Assembly: GCA_963830545.1 (NCBI GenBank)
Contig: CAWHMK010000001.1
Span: 1,612,001-1,676,000 of the forward strand
Direction: 5' to 3'
DNA length: 64,000 bases
DNA from: DATGJX01 sp963830545
GTDB taxonomy: Bacteria; Vulcanimicrobiota; Vulcanimicrobiia; Vulcanimicrobiales; Vulcanimicrobiaceae
Position numbers and translations under genes: made by a program. Below are positions 45,807 through 58,845 of the stretch, in pieces; position 1 is the stretch's first letter, and each line of letters begins with the position of its first letter. The notes below the pieces were generated by a model that was given only the letters and a program-made list of their open reading frames with translations, was not told the DNA's origin and did no database searches.

Positions 45807-48284
45807 ATGCCGGAACTTTGCCTGCGCGAGGAGCGTCGCGACGATTCGCTCGCGTATCTCACGGCGACGCTGCCGCCGAGCCGCAAATCCGTTTGCATCG
45901 CTTATCCGACGCGCACCGGAGCATTACTTCGAGTCGACGGCGTTTCGGCGGGCGCGTACGATCGCGAGCACCACGAGATCGTGCTTTCTCCCTGCCGGAG
46001 CGCACGCGAATTGCAGCTCGAAGTAGAACTGCACGCGCTTCCCACGAACGGCTTGCCGTCAGGGCCGGGGTTGATGTGGCGCTATCTGAATGCGCGCTCG
46101 CACGAAAACCCGCATGCACGCGTTCGGCTCGATGATGCGACCGCCGGCGATCCCGGCAGGGTCGCGCAAAGCCGCGACCACGCGGCGTTGCCGTGCATCG
46201 GGCACAGTCACCTCGACGTGGCGTGGCTATGGACGTACGAGCAAACCGAGCGCAAAGCGCAGCGAACGTTCGCGATCGCCTGCGATTTGCTCGATCGCGA
46301 TCCGGCGTTCGTCTTCGTGCAAAGCCAGCCGCAGCTCTACCGCTTCGTCGAAGAACGGGATCCGCAATTGTTCGAGCGCGTGCGCGCGCATGTGGACGAC
46401 GAGCGTTTCGATCCTGACGTCGCAGCATTGTGGGTCGAGAGCGACTGCAACGTGCCTTCGGGAGAGTCACTCCTTCGCCAGATGCTTTACGCGCACGAAT
46501 TTTGCATGCGGCGATTCGGCAAAGCGCCCGCAATCGCGTGGCTGCCCGATACGTTCGGGTTTGCGAACACCATTCCGCAACTGCTCGCGCATGCCGGCAT
46601 TCCCTACTTTGCGACGACGAAGCTCAACTGGAACGATACGACGACGTTTCCGTATCCGCAATTCCTCTGGCGCGGGCCGGACGGAAGTACCGTCGTCTCC
46701 GCGTTGATGCGCTCGTATGACGGCGGCGCATATCCGTGGCGCCTCCGCACGGCGCAGCAGCGGCACGAACCGCTCGTGCTTGGATACGGCGACGGCGGCG
46801 GAGGGGTAACCTCGAAGATGCTCGGCCAGGTGCGCCGTTTCGGACGCTGGATCCGGCCGCGTGAATGGTTCGAGCGTCTTGCCGGGGAGCGCGATGCTTT
46901 GCCGGTGCACGCCGACGAGCTGTATTTGGAATATCATCGCGGCGTCTACACCACCCATCACGACGTGAAATTTCACAACGCGCTGCTCGAACGCGCCCTC
47001 GCGGAAGCGGAGGAACTGCTCGCGTGGTGCGTAGCGGTGCACGCACCGCGCTCGGCCGTCGAACAATTCATGACTCGCATTCACGCGTGTTGGGAAACGG
47101 TGCTGCGCAATCAGTTTCACGACGTTTTGCCCGGAACGTCGATTACGCCCGTCTACGAAGACGTGGTCGACGAATACGCCCAAGCGGAAGAACTGGCCGC
47201 GTCGGTGCTGGCTTCGGCGCAGGCGATGCTGCCGCGGGCGCCGGCGGCGATCTCGCCGCCGCAGCCAGTGGCGCCGCGCGAAATCGACGGCGAATTCGTC
47301 TTCGACAACGGGCTGCTCGAAGCACGCGTGACGCGGACGGGCGCGATCGTTGAACTGCGCGCCCGCGGGCACCGCAGCGTCTGCTCGCAAGGCAACGTAC
47401 TCGCGCTGTATCGCGACAAACCGCGGCAATGGGAAGCCTGGAATCTCGACTCGAGCTACGAGCGATCGATGCGGCGCGCGCAGCCGAAATCCGCGCGCAT
47501 CGAAAGCGGCGCGCTCGCGGTCGACTTCCTTTTCGCAAAATCGCCTGGAACGATGCGAATTACGCTTCATGATGGCGAGCCGTTTTTGCGCGTCGACCTG
47601 GACGTCGACTGGCGCGAGCGCCGCACGCTTCTGCGCGTAGAGAACTGGCTGCCGGTTCAGACGGATCGCGTCACGTACGGATCACCGCACGGCGTCGTCA
47701 CTCGCAGCGCGTTGCGGCAAACGCCGGCCGAACGCGCGAAGTTTGAAGTGCCCGGCCAGCGGTTTGCGAGCGTGCGCGACGTGACCGATGACGGCTTGGC
47801 GATATTTGCGCTCGACACGTACGGTTGGAATGCGCGCGTTCTCGGCAAAGGCGGGATCCGGGTCGGACACTCCTTACTTCGTGGAACGACGTGGCCGGAT
47901 GCGCGCGCCGATCTGGGCGAACATCGTTTTTCATACGCGTTCGCGCCGTTCGCCGGCGCGGGCACCGGCGCGATCGAAAGCGCGTGGCTGCAATTTGCGC
48001 ACGAACCGCGCGTGCGGCTTTTCGCGTGCGACGACGACGCCGTGCTGGTGCTTGCCTGTAAGCCGGCGCACGACGGCGACGGCGTTATCGTTCGCGTGCG
48101 CGAATGCGACGGCCGCTCTCGCGACGTGTCGCTGCGCTGCGGCGCGCGTATCACCGAAGCTTTCGCGACGGATGCGCTCGAGCGGCCGCTCGATCGAAGC
48201 GTGGGCATCGAGGAAGAGTATCTGCGCTTTCATCTCGCGCCCTTCGAAATTCGCACCCTTCGGGTACGCTTCTCCCATGCCTGA
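45807..48284 (+). CDS. Glycoside hydrolase family 38 alpha-mannosidase
   Basis: 825-residue cytoplasmic alpha-mannosidase. Zinc site in IGHSHLDVAWLWTYEQTERKA-like start (GHSHLDVAWLW, residues 132-142), nucleophile Asp248 in AWLPDTFGFANT, LGYGDGGGGVTSKML, the third zinc ligand region NQFHDVLPGTSITPVYED, and the C-terminal beta domain (FRVDLDVDW-like LRVDLDVDWRERR). Removes terminal alpha-mannose. No signal peptide, so it would act after uptake, while the exported GH125 acts outside. The HAD gene starts 8 bases before its stop. Confidence 0.93.
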   Translation: MPELCLREERRDDSLAYLTATLPPSRKSVCIAYPTRTGALLRVDGVSAGAYDREHHEIVLSPCRSARELQLEVELHALPTNGLPSGPGLMWRYLNARSHENPHARVRLDDATAGDPGRVAQSRDHAALPCIGHSHLDVAWLWTYEQTERKAQRTFAIACDLLDRDPAFVFVQSQPQLYRFVEERDPQLFERVRAHVDDERFDPDVAALWVESDCNVPSGESLLRQMLYAHEFCMRRFGKAPAIAWLPDTFGFANTIPQLLAHAGIPYFATTKLNWNDTTTFPYPQFLWRGPDGSTVVSALMRSYDGGAYPWRLRTAQQRHEPLVLGYGDGGGGVTSKMLGQVRRFGRWIRPREWFERLAGERDALPVHADELYLEYHRGVYTTHHDVKFHNALLERALAEAEELLAWCVAVHAPRSAVEQFMTRIHACWETVLRNQFHDVLPGTSITPVYEDVVDEYAQAEELAASVLASAQAMLPRAPAAISPPQPVAPREIDGEFVFDNGLLEARVTRTGAIVELRARGHRSVCSQGNVLALYRDKPRQWEAWNLDSSYERSMRRAQPKSARIESGALAVDFLFAKSPGTMRITLHDGEPFLRVDLDVDWRERRTLLRVENWLPVQTDRVTYGSPHGVVTRSALRQTPAERAKFEVPGQRFASVRDVTDDGLAIFALDTYGWNARVLGKGGIRVGHSLLRGTTWPDARADLGEHRFSYAFAPFAGAGTGAIESAWLQFAHEPRVRLFACDDDAVLVLACKPAHDGDGVIVRVRECDGRSRDVSLRCGARITEAFATDALERPLDRSVGIEEEYLRFHLAPFEIRTLRVRFSHA

Positions 48285-49011
48285 AATACACGCGGTGCTG
48301 TTCGACTTGGACGACACGCTCCACGACGACACCTACGCGTTTACCACGGCAGCCGAAGAAGTGGCCGCGGAAGTTGCGGCCGCGCACGGCGTGGACGCGC
48401 TGGCTCTCAAACGCGCGTACATCGCCGAAGCGGAAGGGTTTTGGCACCGGCTGACCGCGACGGAATTGCGCGTCAAGCTTTCGCAGCAACGCACCGTGCT
48501 TTGGGGAAACGCGCTGCGTTCCGTCGGTTTGGACGATGCGCACTTGGCGGAGCGCAGTGCAGCGAAGTACAACGTATACCGTAAGAAGTATTTCGCTTTG
48601 TTTCCCGGAGCGTTGGATTTACTGCGCGAACTCAAAGCCTCGGGAACGAAACTCGGGCTGCTGACGAACGGCGTTTCGGAGACGCATCGCGAGAAGATCG
48701 CGCTGCTGCAGATAACGGAATATTTCGACGCGATCTTTCTGGCCGACGAAGTCGGCATGGTCAAACCCGATCCGCTGCTGTTCGCGCATGCCTGCACGAA
48801 GCTACGGACGCCGCCGTCGGAAAGTGCGATGGTCGGCGATCGCTACGAACGCGACATTGCGGGCGCATTGGAGGCTGGGCTCTTCACGGTATGGATGAAC
48901 GTGCGCGGCGAACGCCTTGCCGCGAGTGCGCGCGCGCCGCACGCCATCGTGTCGAGCATTGCCGAAGTCGCATCCGCGCTGATTGGAGAGACATCTGGCC
49001 ACGCCGGCTAA
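48277..49011 (+). CDS. HAD-superfamily hydrolase
   Basis: 244-residue phosphatase-like protein. Motif I VLFDLDDTLHDDTYAF (nucleophile Asp and acid/base Asp), motif II LGLLTNGVSE, and motif IV MVGDRYERDIAGALEAG; motif III lysine in VKPDPLLF. The cap is helical, as in the subclass I phosphatases that dephosphorylate small metabolites. Start ATG 48277 overlaps the mannosidase end, suggesting a shared transcript, perhaps acting on a sugar phosphate. Confidence 0.88.
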   Translation: MPEIHAVLFDLDDTLHDDTYAFTTAAEEVAAEVAAAHGVDALALKRAYIAEAEGFWHRLTATELRVKLSQQRTVLWGNALRSVGLDDAHLAERSAAKYNVYRKKYFALFPGALDLLRELKASGTKLGLLTNGVSETHREKIALLQITEYFDAIFLADEVGMVKPDPLLFAHACTKLRTPPSESAMVGDRYERDIAGALEAGLFTVWMNVRGERLAASARAPHAIVSSIAEVASALIGETSGHAG

Positions 49012-49735
49012 GTCGACTGTCGGTGCAACGCTGAGCCGCGCGTGGAAATTGCTGCTGCGCAATACGGTCATCGTCGTTCCCTCGCTCGTCCTCGGCGTAA
49101 TCGGCGCCGCCGTCGCGACCGCATTGTCCGGCAGCGGCTGGTCGTCGTGGCAATTCTTCGGCGACATGAACGTGCAGGGGCCGAACGGGTTTTGGCTATT
49201 CTTCGAGACGATCGTCGCCATGGCGCTGCGCATCGTCGCAGCGGTCGCGGCCATCGCCTTTACCGCAGGGATGGCGGCGGCCGCATGGTCGAGCGGCACG
49301 GCGCGCTTCGCGGATGGGGCCGCAGCGTTCCGGCGAAATGCGGTGCAGGCTTTTTGCGCGCTGATGCTCTTGACGGTGCTCGGAGTGTTCGCCGCAGCGC
49401 TAACCGTTCCAACCTTCGGACTATCGGTGCTGTGCTATATGGGCTTTTTGCTCTATGCCATGCCGGGCGTAATCGTCGGAAACCGCGGCGCGGTGGAGGC
49501 AATCGTCGAATCCATCGCGCTGTCCTGGCGCAGTTTCGGCGTTACATTTTCCGTCGTCGGGCTCATCGTCGTGCTCGCAATCGCAGGCGGCGTGCTCGGC
49601 GACTTGCTCGCGCGCCTGCCATTCCTGGGCGAACTGCCTGGGTGGATCGTCATGGAGGGCGTTATGGCCTATGCGACGCTGGTCGTCGTGGGCGAATATC
49701 TGCAATTGCGTTCCCCCGCGCACCAGGCGCCCTAA
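48983..49735 (+). CDS. Integral membrane protein (paralog of the next gene)
   Basis: About 250 residues with five to six helices (TVIVVPSLVLGVIGAAVATA, IVAMALRIVAAVAAIAFTAG, FCALMLLTVLGVFAAALTV, FSVVGLIVVLAIAGGVLGDL and others) and the closing AYATLVVVGEYLQLRS shared with its neighbour. It resembles glycerophosphodiester phosphodiesterase membrane-domain-like or DUF-type permeases, but function is unknown. The start is uncertain: TTG 48983 gives overlap with the HAD gene, and no better in-frame codon follows soon. Confidence 0.65.
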   Translation: MERHLATPAKSTVGATLSRAWKLLLRNTVIVVPSLVLGVIGAAVATALSGSGWSSWQFFGDMNVQGPNGFWLFFETIVAMALRIVAAVAAIAFTAGMAAAAWSSGTARFADGAAAFRRNAVQAFCALMLLTVLGVFAAALTVPTFGLSVLCYMGFLLYAMPGVIVGNRGAVEAIVESIALSWRSFGVTFSVVGLIVVLAIAGGVLGDLLARLPFLGELPGWIVMEGVMAYATLVVVGEYLQLRSPAHQAP

Positions 49736-49791
49736 CCGTAAAGTACGAAGCCATACCGGACGTAGCCCGCATCTTGGTTTCGGAGGTTCGT

Positions 49792-50559
49792 ATGCAGTCT
49801 TCGGAAGACTTGGGCAACACTTTCTCCCGCGCGTGGGAATTGCTCACGCACAATTGGATCATCATCGTTCCCGCGATCGTCATAGCGATTGTCGCAGGCG
49901 TGATCATCGCAGTACTCGGCATGTTCGGAATGGCATCGGCCGTCGGTTTCGGGTCCGCCGGAATGGGCGGCGCGAGCGTCGGCTCGGTGATGCTCACCGG
50001 CGCGATCGTCGGCGCGGTCTTGCTCATCGCGAGCATTTTGACCGTCGCGTATACGACGGGAATGGCGGAGGCGGCATGGCGCACGGGCACGGCGACGATA
50101 GACGACGGCGCAACTGCGTTTCGCGAAGACGCCGGCTCGATCTTGGCGGCCGTCGTGCTGCTGTTCATCCTAGGCGTCATCGCGGTGCTTCTGTCGATCC
50201 CGACGTTCGGACTCGCGATGCTCGCATTCTGGCTGTTCTTCCTTTACACGTTCGCGAGCGTGGTGGTCGGCAAGCGTTCCGGAACGGAGGGACTCGCCGA
50301 ATCCGCGCGCATCACTACGAAGAACTTCCTGATGACGCTCGCGATCGTCGTATTGCTCGCAATCGCGTTCTTCATCGCGGCGTGGATCGGTGCCATCCTG
50401 CACCACATCCCGTTCTTGGGTGCAATCGTTTCGTACATCATCAACCAAGCCGTCGCAGCGTATGCAACGCTGGTCGTGGTCGGTGAGTACATCAAATTGC
50501 GCTCGACGGTAAATGTCGGCGTCGGAAGCCCGCCGACCGCTACCCCGCCCGCGATCTGA
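49792..50559 (+). CDS. Integral membrane protein (paralog of the previous gene)
   Basis: 255 residues; ATG 49792 has GGAGG 5 bases upstream. Same topology and several shared lines with the preceding gene: NTFSRAWELLTHNWIIIVPA vs TLSRAWKLLLRNTVIVVP, TTGMAEAAWRTGTATIDDGA vs TAGMAAAAWSSGTARFADGA, and the ending AYATLVVVGEYIKLRS. So the pair is a tandem duplication followed by divergence; a heterodimer is possible. Role unknown. Confidence 0.8.
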   Translation: MQSSEDLGNTFSRAWELLTHNWIIIVPAIVIAIVAGVIIAVLGMFGMASAVGFGSAGMGGASVGSVMLTGAIVGAVLLIASILTVAYTTGMAEAAWRTGTATIDDGATAFREDAGSILAAVVLLFILGVIAVLLSIPTFGLAMLAFWLFFLYTFASVVVGKRSGTEGLAESARITTKNFLMTLAIVVLLAIAFFIAAWIGAILHHIPFLGAIVSYIINQAVAAYATLVVVGEYIKLRSTVNVGVGSPPTATPPAI

Positions 50560-50594
50560 AACGGTTTCCCGCGAGGGCGGGTTCATAGGACGGC

Positions 50595-53630
<3,036 letters not shown>

Positions 53631-53657
53631 CGGCCACAGGCCGAACATCTTTCGCAC

Positions 53658-54029
53658 GTGACGAAATTTTGGGTGGCGATGCTCGTGTGCGCGAATCTTG
53701 CGCGCTCGCGCGATTTTTATCGCGACGTTCTCGGCCTAAAACTGAAGACGGACCAAAGTCCGAACTGGGTCGAGTTCGAACTCGGCAACGGCGCGACGCT
53801 GGTGCTGCACCCCAAATCCGAACTCGTTGCCGTTCGGCCGGGCTCGCTGCAACTCGGCTTCACCGTCGACAACGTGGACCGTTTCGTCGCCGACTGTGCG
53901 GCATTCAAAGTTCCGGTCTTCCAGGACCCGTATGACGAACCGTTCGGCCGCATCGCCATCATCGGCGACCCGGACGGGTATCCGATTCAGCTGATGAGCG
54001 CTTCGCGCAGGCGCGGCGCGGCTGGATGA
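53658..54029 (+). CDS. VOC/glyoxalase family protein
   Basis: 123-residue metal-binding vicinal-oxygen-chelate fold. ANLARSRDFYRDVLGLKLKT is the classic first repeat, WVEFELGNGATLVLHP the second strand pair, and FGRIAIIGDPDGYPIQLM the final metal-ligand region. Could be a dioxygenase, lyase or resistance protein; substrate unknown. GTG start at 53658. Its stop overlaps the ligA start (ATGA). Confidence 0.82.
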   Translation: MTKFWVAMLVCANLARSRDFYRDVLGLKLKTDQSPNWVEFELGNGATLVLHPKSELVAVRPGSLQLGFTVDNVDRFVADCAAFKVPVFQDPYDEPFGRIAIIGDPDGYPIQLMSASRRRGAAG

Positions 54030-56045
54030 GGCCGAAGCAGCCGGAAGCGCGCGCCGAAGAACTGCGCCGCAGCATCGACGAGGCGAATTACCGGTATTAC
54101 GCCCTCGACGATCCGCAAATCACCGATGCGGAATACGACGAGCTGCTGCGCGAACTCATCGACATCGAGCAGCGGTATCCCGAATTGCAAGCGCCGGATT
54201 CACCGACGCGTCGCGTGGGAGCAGCGCCTTCGGAGAAATTCGCGCCGTACGAGCATCATGCGCCCATGCTCAGTTTGGGAAACGCCTTCAATGCCGACGA
54301 GTTGCGCTCGTTCGACGACCGTGTGCGAAAGCTCGCAAACGAAACCGTTTCGTACGTCGTTGAACTAAAAATCGACGGCCTCGCAACGTCATTGCGCTAT
54401 CGCGACGGCTTGCTGGAGCGCGGCGGAACGCGCGGCGACGGCCGCGTCGGCGAGGACGTCACGCCGAATCTCAAAACGATCAACTCGATTCCGCTGCGTC
54501 TTCGCGGCGCGGCACCGCAAGAGATCGAAGTGCGCGGCGAGGTGTATTTGCGCAAGAGCGATTTCGAAGCGCTCAATCAAAAGCGCGTCGAGGCCGGACA
54601 ACCGGTATTCGCGAATCCGCGCAACGCGGCGTCGGGCGGCGTGCGTCAACTCGATCCTCAGCTCACCCGCGCGCGGCGCCTCTCGTTTTTCGGATATTCG
54701 CTCGCCATTCTAAGACCGTCGAGAGCGCGCGAGCGCGTCGAACCCGCAACGCAATGGGAGGCGCTGCAGTACGTCAAACATCTCGGCTTTGCGGTCAATC
54801 CCTACGTCCGCAAGTGCGCCGCCATCGGCGACGTGATCGCGTTTTGCGAGGAGTGGGAAACGCGGCGTGACGAGCTCGACTACGAAATCGACGGCGTCGT
54901 CGTGAAAGCCGACGAGTCTTGGCGCTGCAGGACCGGCTCGGTGCGGCGGGCCGCGAGCCGCGGTGGGCAATCGCGTACAAATTCAAGGCGCGCGAAGCAC
55001 GCACGAAATTGCTCGACATCGTCATAACCGTCGGGCGCACGGGAACGCTCAATCCCAATGCCGTGCTGGCTCCGGTAAAAATCGGCGGCGTCACGGTGCA
55101 GAATGCGACGCTGCACAATGCCGAGTACATCGCAAGCAACGACATTCGCGCCGGCGACACGGTGTTGGTGGTTCGCGCGGGCGACGTGATACCGCGTGTC
55201 GTCGGCCCAATCCTGAGCGAGCGCAAAGGTAATCCCCGGAAATTTACCATGCCCGGCGTGTGCCCCGTGTGCGGATCGGACGTCGACCATCCCGAAGGCG
55301 AAGCGATGTCGCGCTGCACGAACGCGGCTTGCCCGGCGCAAGTCTTCGAACGCGTGCGCCATTTCTGTTCGCGCGGCGCCATGGACATCGAGGGCATCGG
55401 CGACGTGATGGCGCAGCAGCTGACGGAGTCGGATTGGTCCGCGATATCTCGGACGTGTACGCGCTCGATGCGCAAAAGCTCGCCGCCGTTCCGCGAACGG
55501 GCGAGAAAACGATTACGAACCTCTTACGGAATATCGAAGCCTCGAAGACGCGAGGCCTTGCGCGCCTGCTCACCGGACTCGGGATTCGATTCGTCGGAAC
55601 GCAAACTGCGCAGATCCTTGCCGACGATTTCGGATCGATGGATGCAATCGAAGCGGCGTCGGTCGAAGAGCTTCGGCAAAGCGAAGGCATCGGGCCGGAA
55701 GTGGCATCGAGCGTGCACCTGTTCTTTCAGCAAGAGGCGAATCGCGCGGTGATCGAGCGCCTGCGCGATGCCGGCGTCGTCATGAGTGCGCCGAAACGGG
55801 CGCGCACGACGAACGGAAAACTCGCGGGCAAGACGTTTGTGCTGACCGGCACGCTTGCCAGCCTCTCGCGAGACGAAGCAAGCGAACTCATCGCGCGGGC
55901 CGGCGGTAAAGTGACCGGGTCGGTGAGCAAAAAAACCGACTACGTCGTGGCGGGTACCGAAGCAGGCAGCAAGCTCGTCAAGGCGGAGCAGCTGGGCATT
56001 GCCATTATCGACGAAGACGGACTGCGCGGCCTCCTAGCTGGGTAG
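54026..56045 (+). CDS. ligA: NAD-dependent DNA ligase, two frameshifts
   Basis: Seals nicks in replication and repair using NAD+. Adenylation lysine is Lys115 in VELKIDGLATSLRYRDG, then RGDGRVGEDVTPN, the OB-fold with VGRTGTLNPNAVLAPVKIGG, zinc cysteines in CPVCGSDV...CTNAACPAQ, HhH repeats (LLTGLGIRFVGTQTAQIL, LRQSEGIGPEVASSVHLFF) and a C-terminal BRCT (KTFVLTGTLASLSRDEASEL). Breaks near 54920 and 55432 can each be mended by one T (giving DESLALQDRLGAAG and ESDLVRDISDVYAL), which yields 674 codons, the usual length. Essential gene, so assembly errors are by far the likeliest cause. Confidence 0.93.
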
Positions 56046-56054
56046 CAGCTTTCC

Positions 56055-56397
56055 ATGCGGTACACCTGTCCATGCTGCGGTCATAAAGTCTTCGCATCGC
56101 CGCCCGGTTCCGAGGAACGTTTGTCCGGTATGCGGTTGGCTCGACGATCTGATGCACTTGCGCTTTCCGCTGTTTTCCGGCATGCCGAACGGTATATCGC
56201 TCGCCGACGCACAAGTGAATTACGCACTTACCGGCTTTACATCGAATCAATACGAGCTCGATCCCGAGTGGCGCGCGCTCGATCGCGAAGTCGACGCGCC
56301 TCAAGCACTTCCGGTCGATTTCGACGGACTCGCCGAGCCCGAAGACCCGACCACGCTGTACTATTGGCTTCCGGCGTATTGGCAGCGAGTTCCATAA
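56055..56397 (+). CDS. Cysteine-rich CPCC-type zinc-ribbon protein, one frameshift
   Basis: About 113 residues when one C at 56118 is removed: YTCPCCGHKVFASPPGSEE is followed by VCPVCGWLDDLMHLRFPLF, placing two CPxC pairs as in the CPCC family (PF14206). The rest (LADAQVNYALTGFTSNQYEL and DPTTLYYWLPAYWQRVP) is shared by such small proteins. Function of the family is unknown; the cysteines suggest a zinc ribbon. Lies 9 bases after ligA. Confidence 0.7.
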
Positions 56398-56900
56398 CGA
56401 TCGGCGTCGTGTCGGATACGCACATGCCGCGGCAAGCGCGCGCGTTGCCGGCCGCGCTGCGCGAAGGACTTTCCGGGGCCGACGTCATCGTGCACTGCGG
56501 CGACATGGTCGATGCAATGGCCGTACCGCTCTTCGAAGCGATCGCGCCGCTGCACGCGGTTGCCGGCAATAACGATCCGCCCGCGCTGCACGCGCGTTTC
56601 GGCGCGCGAAAGATTCTGGAATTCGGCGGCCTCCGAATCGGCGTCGTTCACGGACACGACGGTCCGGGACGCTCTACGCCTGAACGCGCGCAAAACGCCT
56701 TCCGCAACGAACGCGTCGACGCAATCCTCTTCGGGCATTCTCACATTCCGTATTGCCGGCAGCACGGCGACGTGCTCTTATTCAATCCCGGTTCGCCGAC
56801 GGATCGGCGCCGCCAACCCGAGTATTCGTACGGCGTCATTCGAATCGCCGGAAACGCGCTCGAAGCGCAGCTCCTCTATTACGCCGACAAATCGCCGTAA
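56379..56900 (+). CDS. Metallophosphoesterase (YfcE/MJ0936 family)
   Basis: 173-residue calcineurin-like phosphodiesterase. Metal-site motifs in order: GVVSDTHMPRQA (D-x-H), VIVHCGDMVDA (GD), AVAGNNDPPAL (GNND), GVVHGHDGPGR (GH) and LFGHSHIPYCRQ (GHSH). Small single-domain enzymes of this type hydrolyse phosphodiesters such as cyclic nucleotides. TTG start at 56379 overlaps the CPCC gene by 19 bases. Confidence 0.88.
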   Translation: MAASSITIGVVSDTHMPRQARALPAALREGLSGADVIVHCGDMVDAMAVPLFEAIAPLHAVAGNNDPPALHARFGARKILEFGGLRIGVVHGHDGPGRSTPERAQNAFRNERVDAILFGHSHIPYCRQHGDVLLFNPGSPTDRRRQPEYSYGVIRIAGNALEAQLLYYADKSP

Positions 56901-56903
56901 GAA

Positions 56904-58427
56904 TTAGAACACGCGCTGCAGCGCGTGGGAAACGTCCGGCGGCTGCGGCAATGCTGCAGCGAGCGATGCGAACACGTCCCGCGCAATGACTCCGCGCGGC
57001 CGAATGCGCACCGCATGTTTGCCGGCCAGGCCGTGCCAATATGCGCCGGCGCGTGCGGCGTCGACCGGCGAGAGCCCTTGCGCAAGCAGCGTCGCGATGA
57101 TGCCGGTGAGCACGTCGCCGGTTCCGGCCGTTGCCAGCGCGGACGTTCCGGTCGTGTTGACGTGCATGGTCGTGCCGTCGTACACGAGCGTTGCTTGTCC
57201 TTTGAGGAGCGTCGTTATTCCGGTGCGATCGACGAATTCGCGCAGCCGGTCGACCCGCTCGTCCTCGCGCACGTTGCCTTTGCCGGAAAGACGCGCGAAT
57301 TCACCTTCGTGCGGCGTGAGGACGATGCGTTTACCGCGCAACATGTCCAGGTGCTTTGCAAAGTGAAACAGTGCGCTTGCATCCGCGACGATCGGCAAGG
57401 TGCACTGCTTGACGAATCCGCGGACGATCTCGCCGGTTCGATCGTCGAGCGCAAGACCGGGACCGATTGCGACGGACGAATTTCGCTTCGCCGTATCGAG
57501 CAGATCGCCGATTACCGTTTGCGGATTCGCAGACGGATCGATCGCCACGACCACCTGTTCGATCAGGTGAGCCTGGAGCGCCGGTGCGGCCGGTTTCGGC
57601 GTAGCGACCGTTACGTACCCGGCGCCCGCGCGCGCGGCGCCCATAGCGCAAAGCACGGCTGCGCCCGGGAACTGCTCGGAACCGGCGATGACGAGCGGTG
57701 CACCAGCGCTGCGCTTATCCGATTCATCGCCGCGTGCGGGAAGCAGTGCAAGAAATTCCGCGTCGTCGAGTGCATCGAACGTTCGCGGTTGTGCGTCGAG
57801 TACTGCCGGCGGCATGCCGATGTCGCCGAGCCAGAGTTCACCGGCGCATGTGCGCCCGGCGCCGAGCAGTAAGCCCGGCTTCAATGCGCCGAGCGCCACG
57901 GTCGCGGTCGCGCGCAGCGCGGGTTCCGCAATCGTTCCGCGTTCGCCGTCGACGCCGGGTGGGATGTCGACCGCCAACTTCGGCGCCGCCGACTCGTTCA
58001 TGGCCGCGATCGCGTTCGCGTACACCGGCGGCAACGGTAGGCGCGCCCCCGTTCCGACGATGCCCGCGATGAGGAGCCCGCAATCGTTCAGTGCAGCGCG
58101 CGCCGCATCGAGCGAATCGGGAAACGGTTTGCGTTCGACGCCCGCAGCCTGCGCACGTTGCTCCGCGTCGCGCCGCGCGGCCGACGGATTCGGCGCATCC
58201 TGCGCGTAGATGACGCGTTCGTACCCGGGCAGGAGTGCGAGCGTAGCGAACGCGTCGCCGCCGTTGTTGCCTGCTCCGGCAAACGCGACGATCTTGCGCG
58301 AACGCGCATATCGCGCCGCCGCGTCTGCCACGCGTTCGCCCGCGGAGCGCATCAATGCGACGTCGCCGATTTGCGCGCATGCTTGCGCATCGGCCAAGCG
58401 CATCTGCTCCGGCGTGAGCACGCGCAT
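56904..58427 (-). CDS. nnr: Bifunctional NAD(P)H-hydrate epimerase / ADP-dependent NAD(P)H-hydrate dehydratase
   Basis: Repairs NADHX and NADPHX. 507 residues. N-terminal YjeF_N domain with FAGAGNNGGDAFATLAL and PKLAVDIPPGVDGERG; C-terminal ribokinase-like domain with APLVIAGSEQFPGAAVLCAM, LTPHEGEFARL and the nucleotide site GTSALATAGTGDVLTGIIAT. It begins one base after the end of acpS on the same strand, the classic acpS-nnr order. Confidence 0.95.
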   Translation of the reverse strand: MRVLTPEQMRLADAQACAQIGDVALMRSAGERVADAAARYARSRKIVAFAGAGNNGGDAFATLALLPGYERVIYAQDAPNPSAARRDAEQRAQAAGVERKPFPDSLDAARAALNDCGLLIAGIVGTGARLPLPPVYANAIAAMNESAAPKLAVDIPPGVDGERGTIAEPALRATATVALGALKPGLLLGAGRTCAGELWLGDIGMPPAVLDAQPRTFDALDDAEFLALLPARGDESDKRSAGAPLVIAGSEQFPGAAVLCAMGAARAGAGYVTVATPKPAAPALQAHLIEQVVVAIDPSANPQTVIGDLLDTAKRNSSVAIGPGLALDDRTGEIVRGFVKQCTLPIVADASALFHFAKHLDMLRGKRIVLTPHEGEFARLSGKGNVREDERVDRLREFVDRTGITTLLKGQATLVYDGTTMHVNTTGTSALATAGTGDVLTGIIATLLAQGLSPVDAARAGAYWHGLAGKHAVRIRPRGVIARDVFASLAAALPQPPDVSHALQRVF

Positions 58428-58428
58428 C

Positions 58429-58803
58429 TTACGAGGAACCGCGGCCTTCGAGCACGACGACGGCGGCAGCGATCGACGCGGTGTGCGTAATCGTCAGATG
58501 CACCGCTGCGATCGCGCGCCGTTCCAGAAGCTCGGCCGCCTCGCCGAAGAGACGTATCACGGGTTTGCCGCTGCGTTCGTGCGAGACGCCGACGCTGCGC
58601 CACGGAATCGCGTGCCCGAACGCTTTACGCGTCGCTTCCTTCGCCGCGAAGAATCCTGCCAACCGTTCCGCGCGATTGCGTTTGCGCATGACGTAGGCCA
58701 CTTCTTCCTCCGTGTACACCTTGCGCGCGAACCACGCGAGCTTCGACTGGTCGAACTCGTAACGCGCGACCTCGGCTAGGTCGATGCCGATTCCGACAAT
58801 CAT
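58429..58803 (-). CDS. acpS: Holo-[acyl-carrier-protein] synthase
   Basis: Transfers 4'-phosphopantetheine from CoA to acyl carrier protein. 124 residues: IVGIGIDLAEVARYE with the Mg2+ Asp, KVYTEEEVAYVMR and the FFAAKEATRKAFG box with the second metal Glu, then HLTITHTASIAAAVVV. ATG 58803 gives the canonical start; the frame is open upstream but without homology. Followed immediately by nnr. Confidence 0.94.
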   Translation of the reverse strand: MIVGIGIDLAEVARYEFDQSKLAWFARKVYTEEEVAYVMRKRNRAERLAGFFAAKEATRKAFGHAIPWRSVGVSHERSGKPVIRLFGEAAELLERRAIAAVHLTITHTASIAAAVVVLEGRGSS

Positions 58804-58845
58804 GCGGGGCGAGTTCGCGCTCACGTCGAAAAGCACTGCCCGAGC

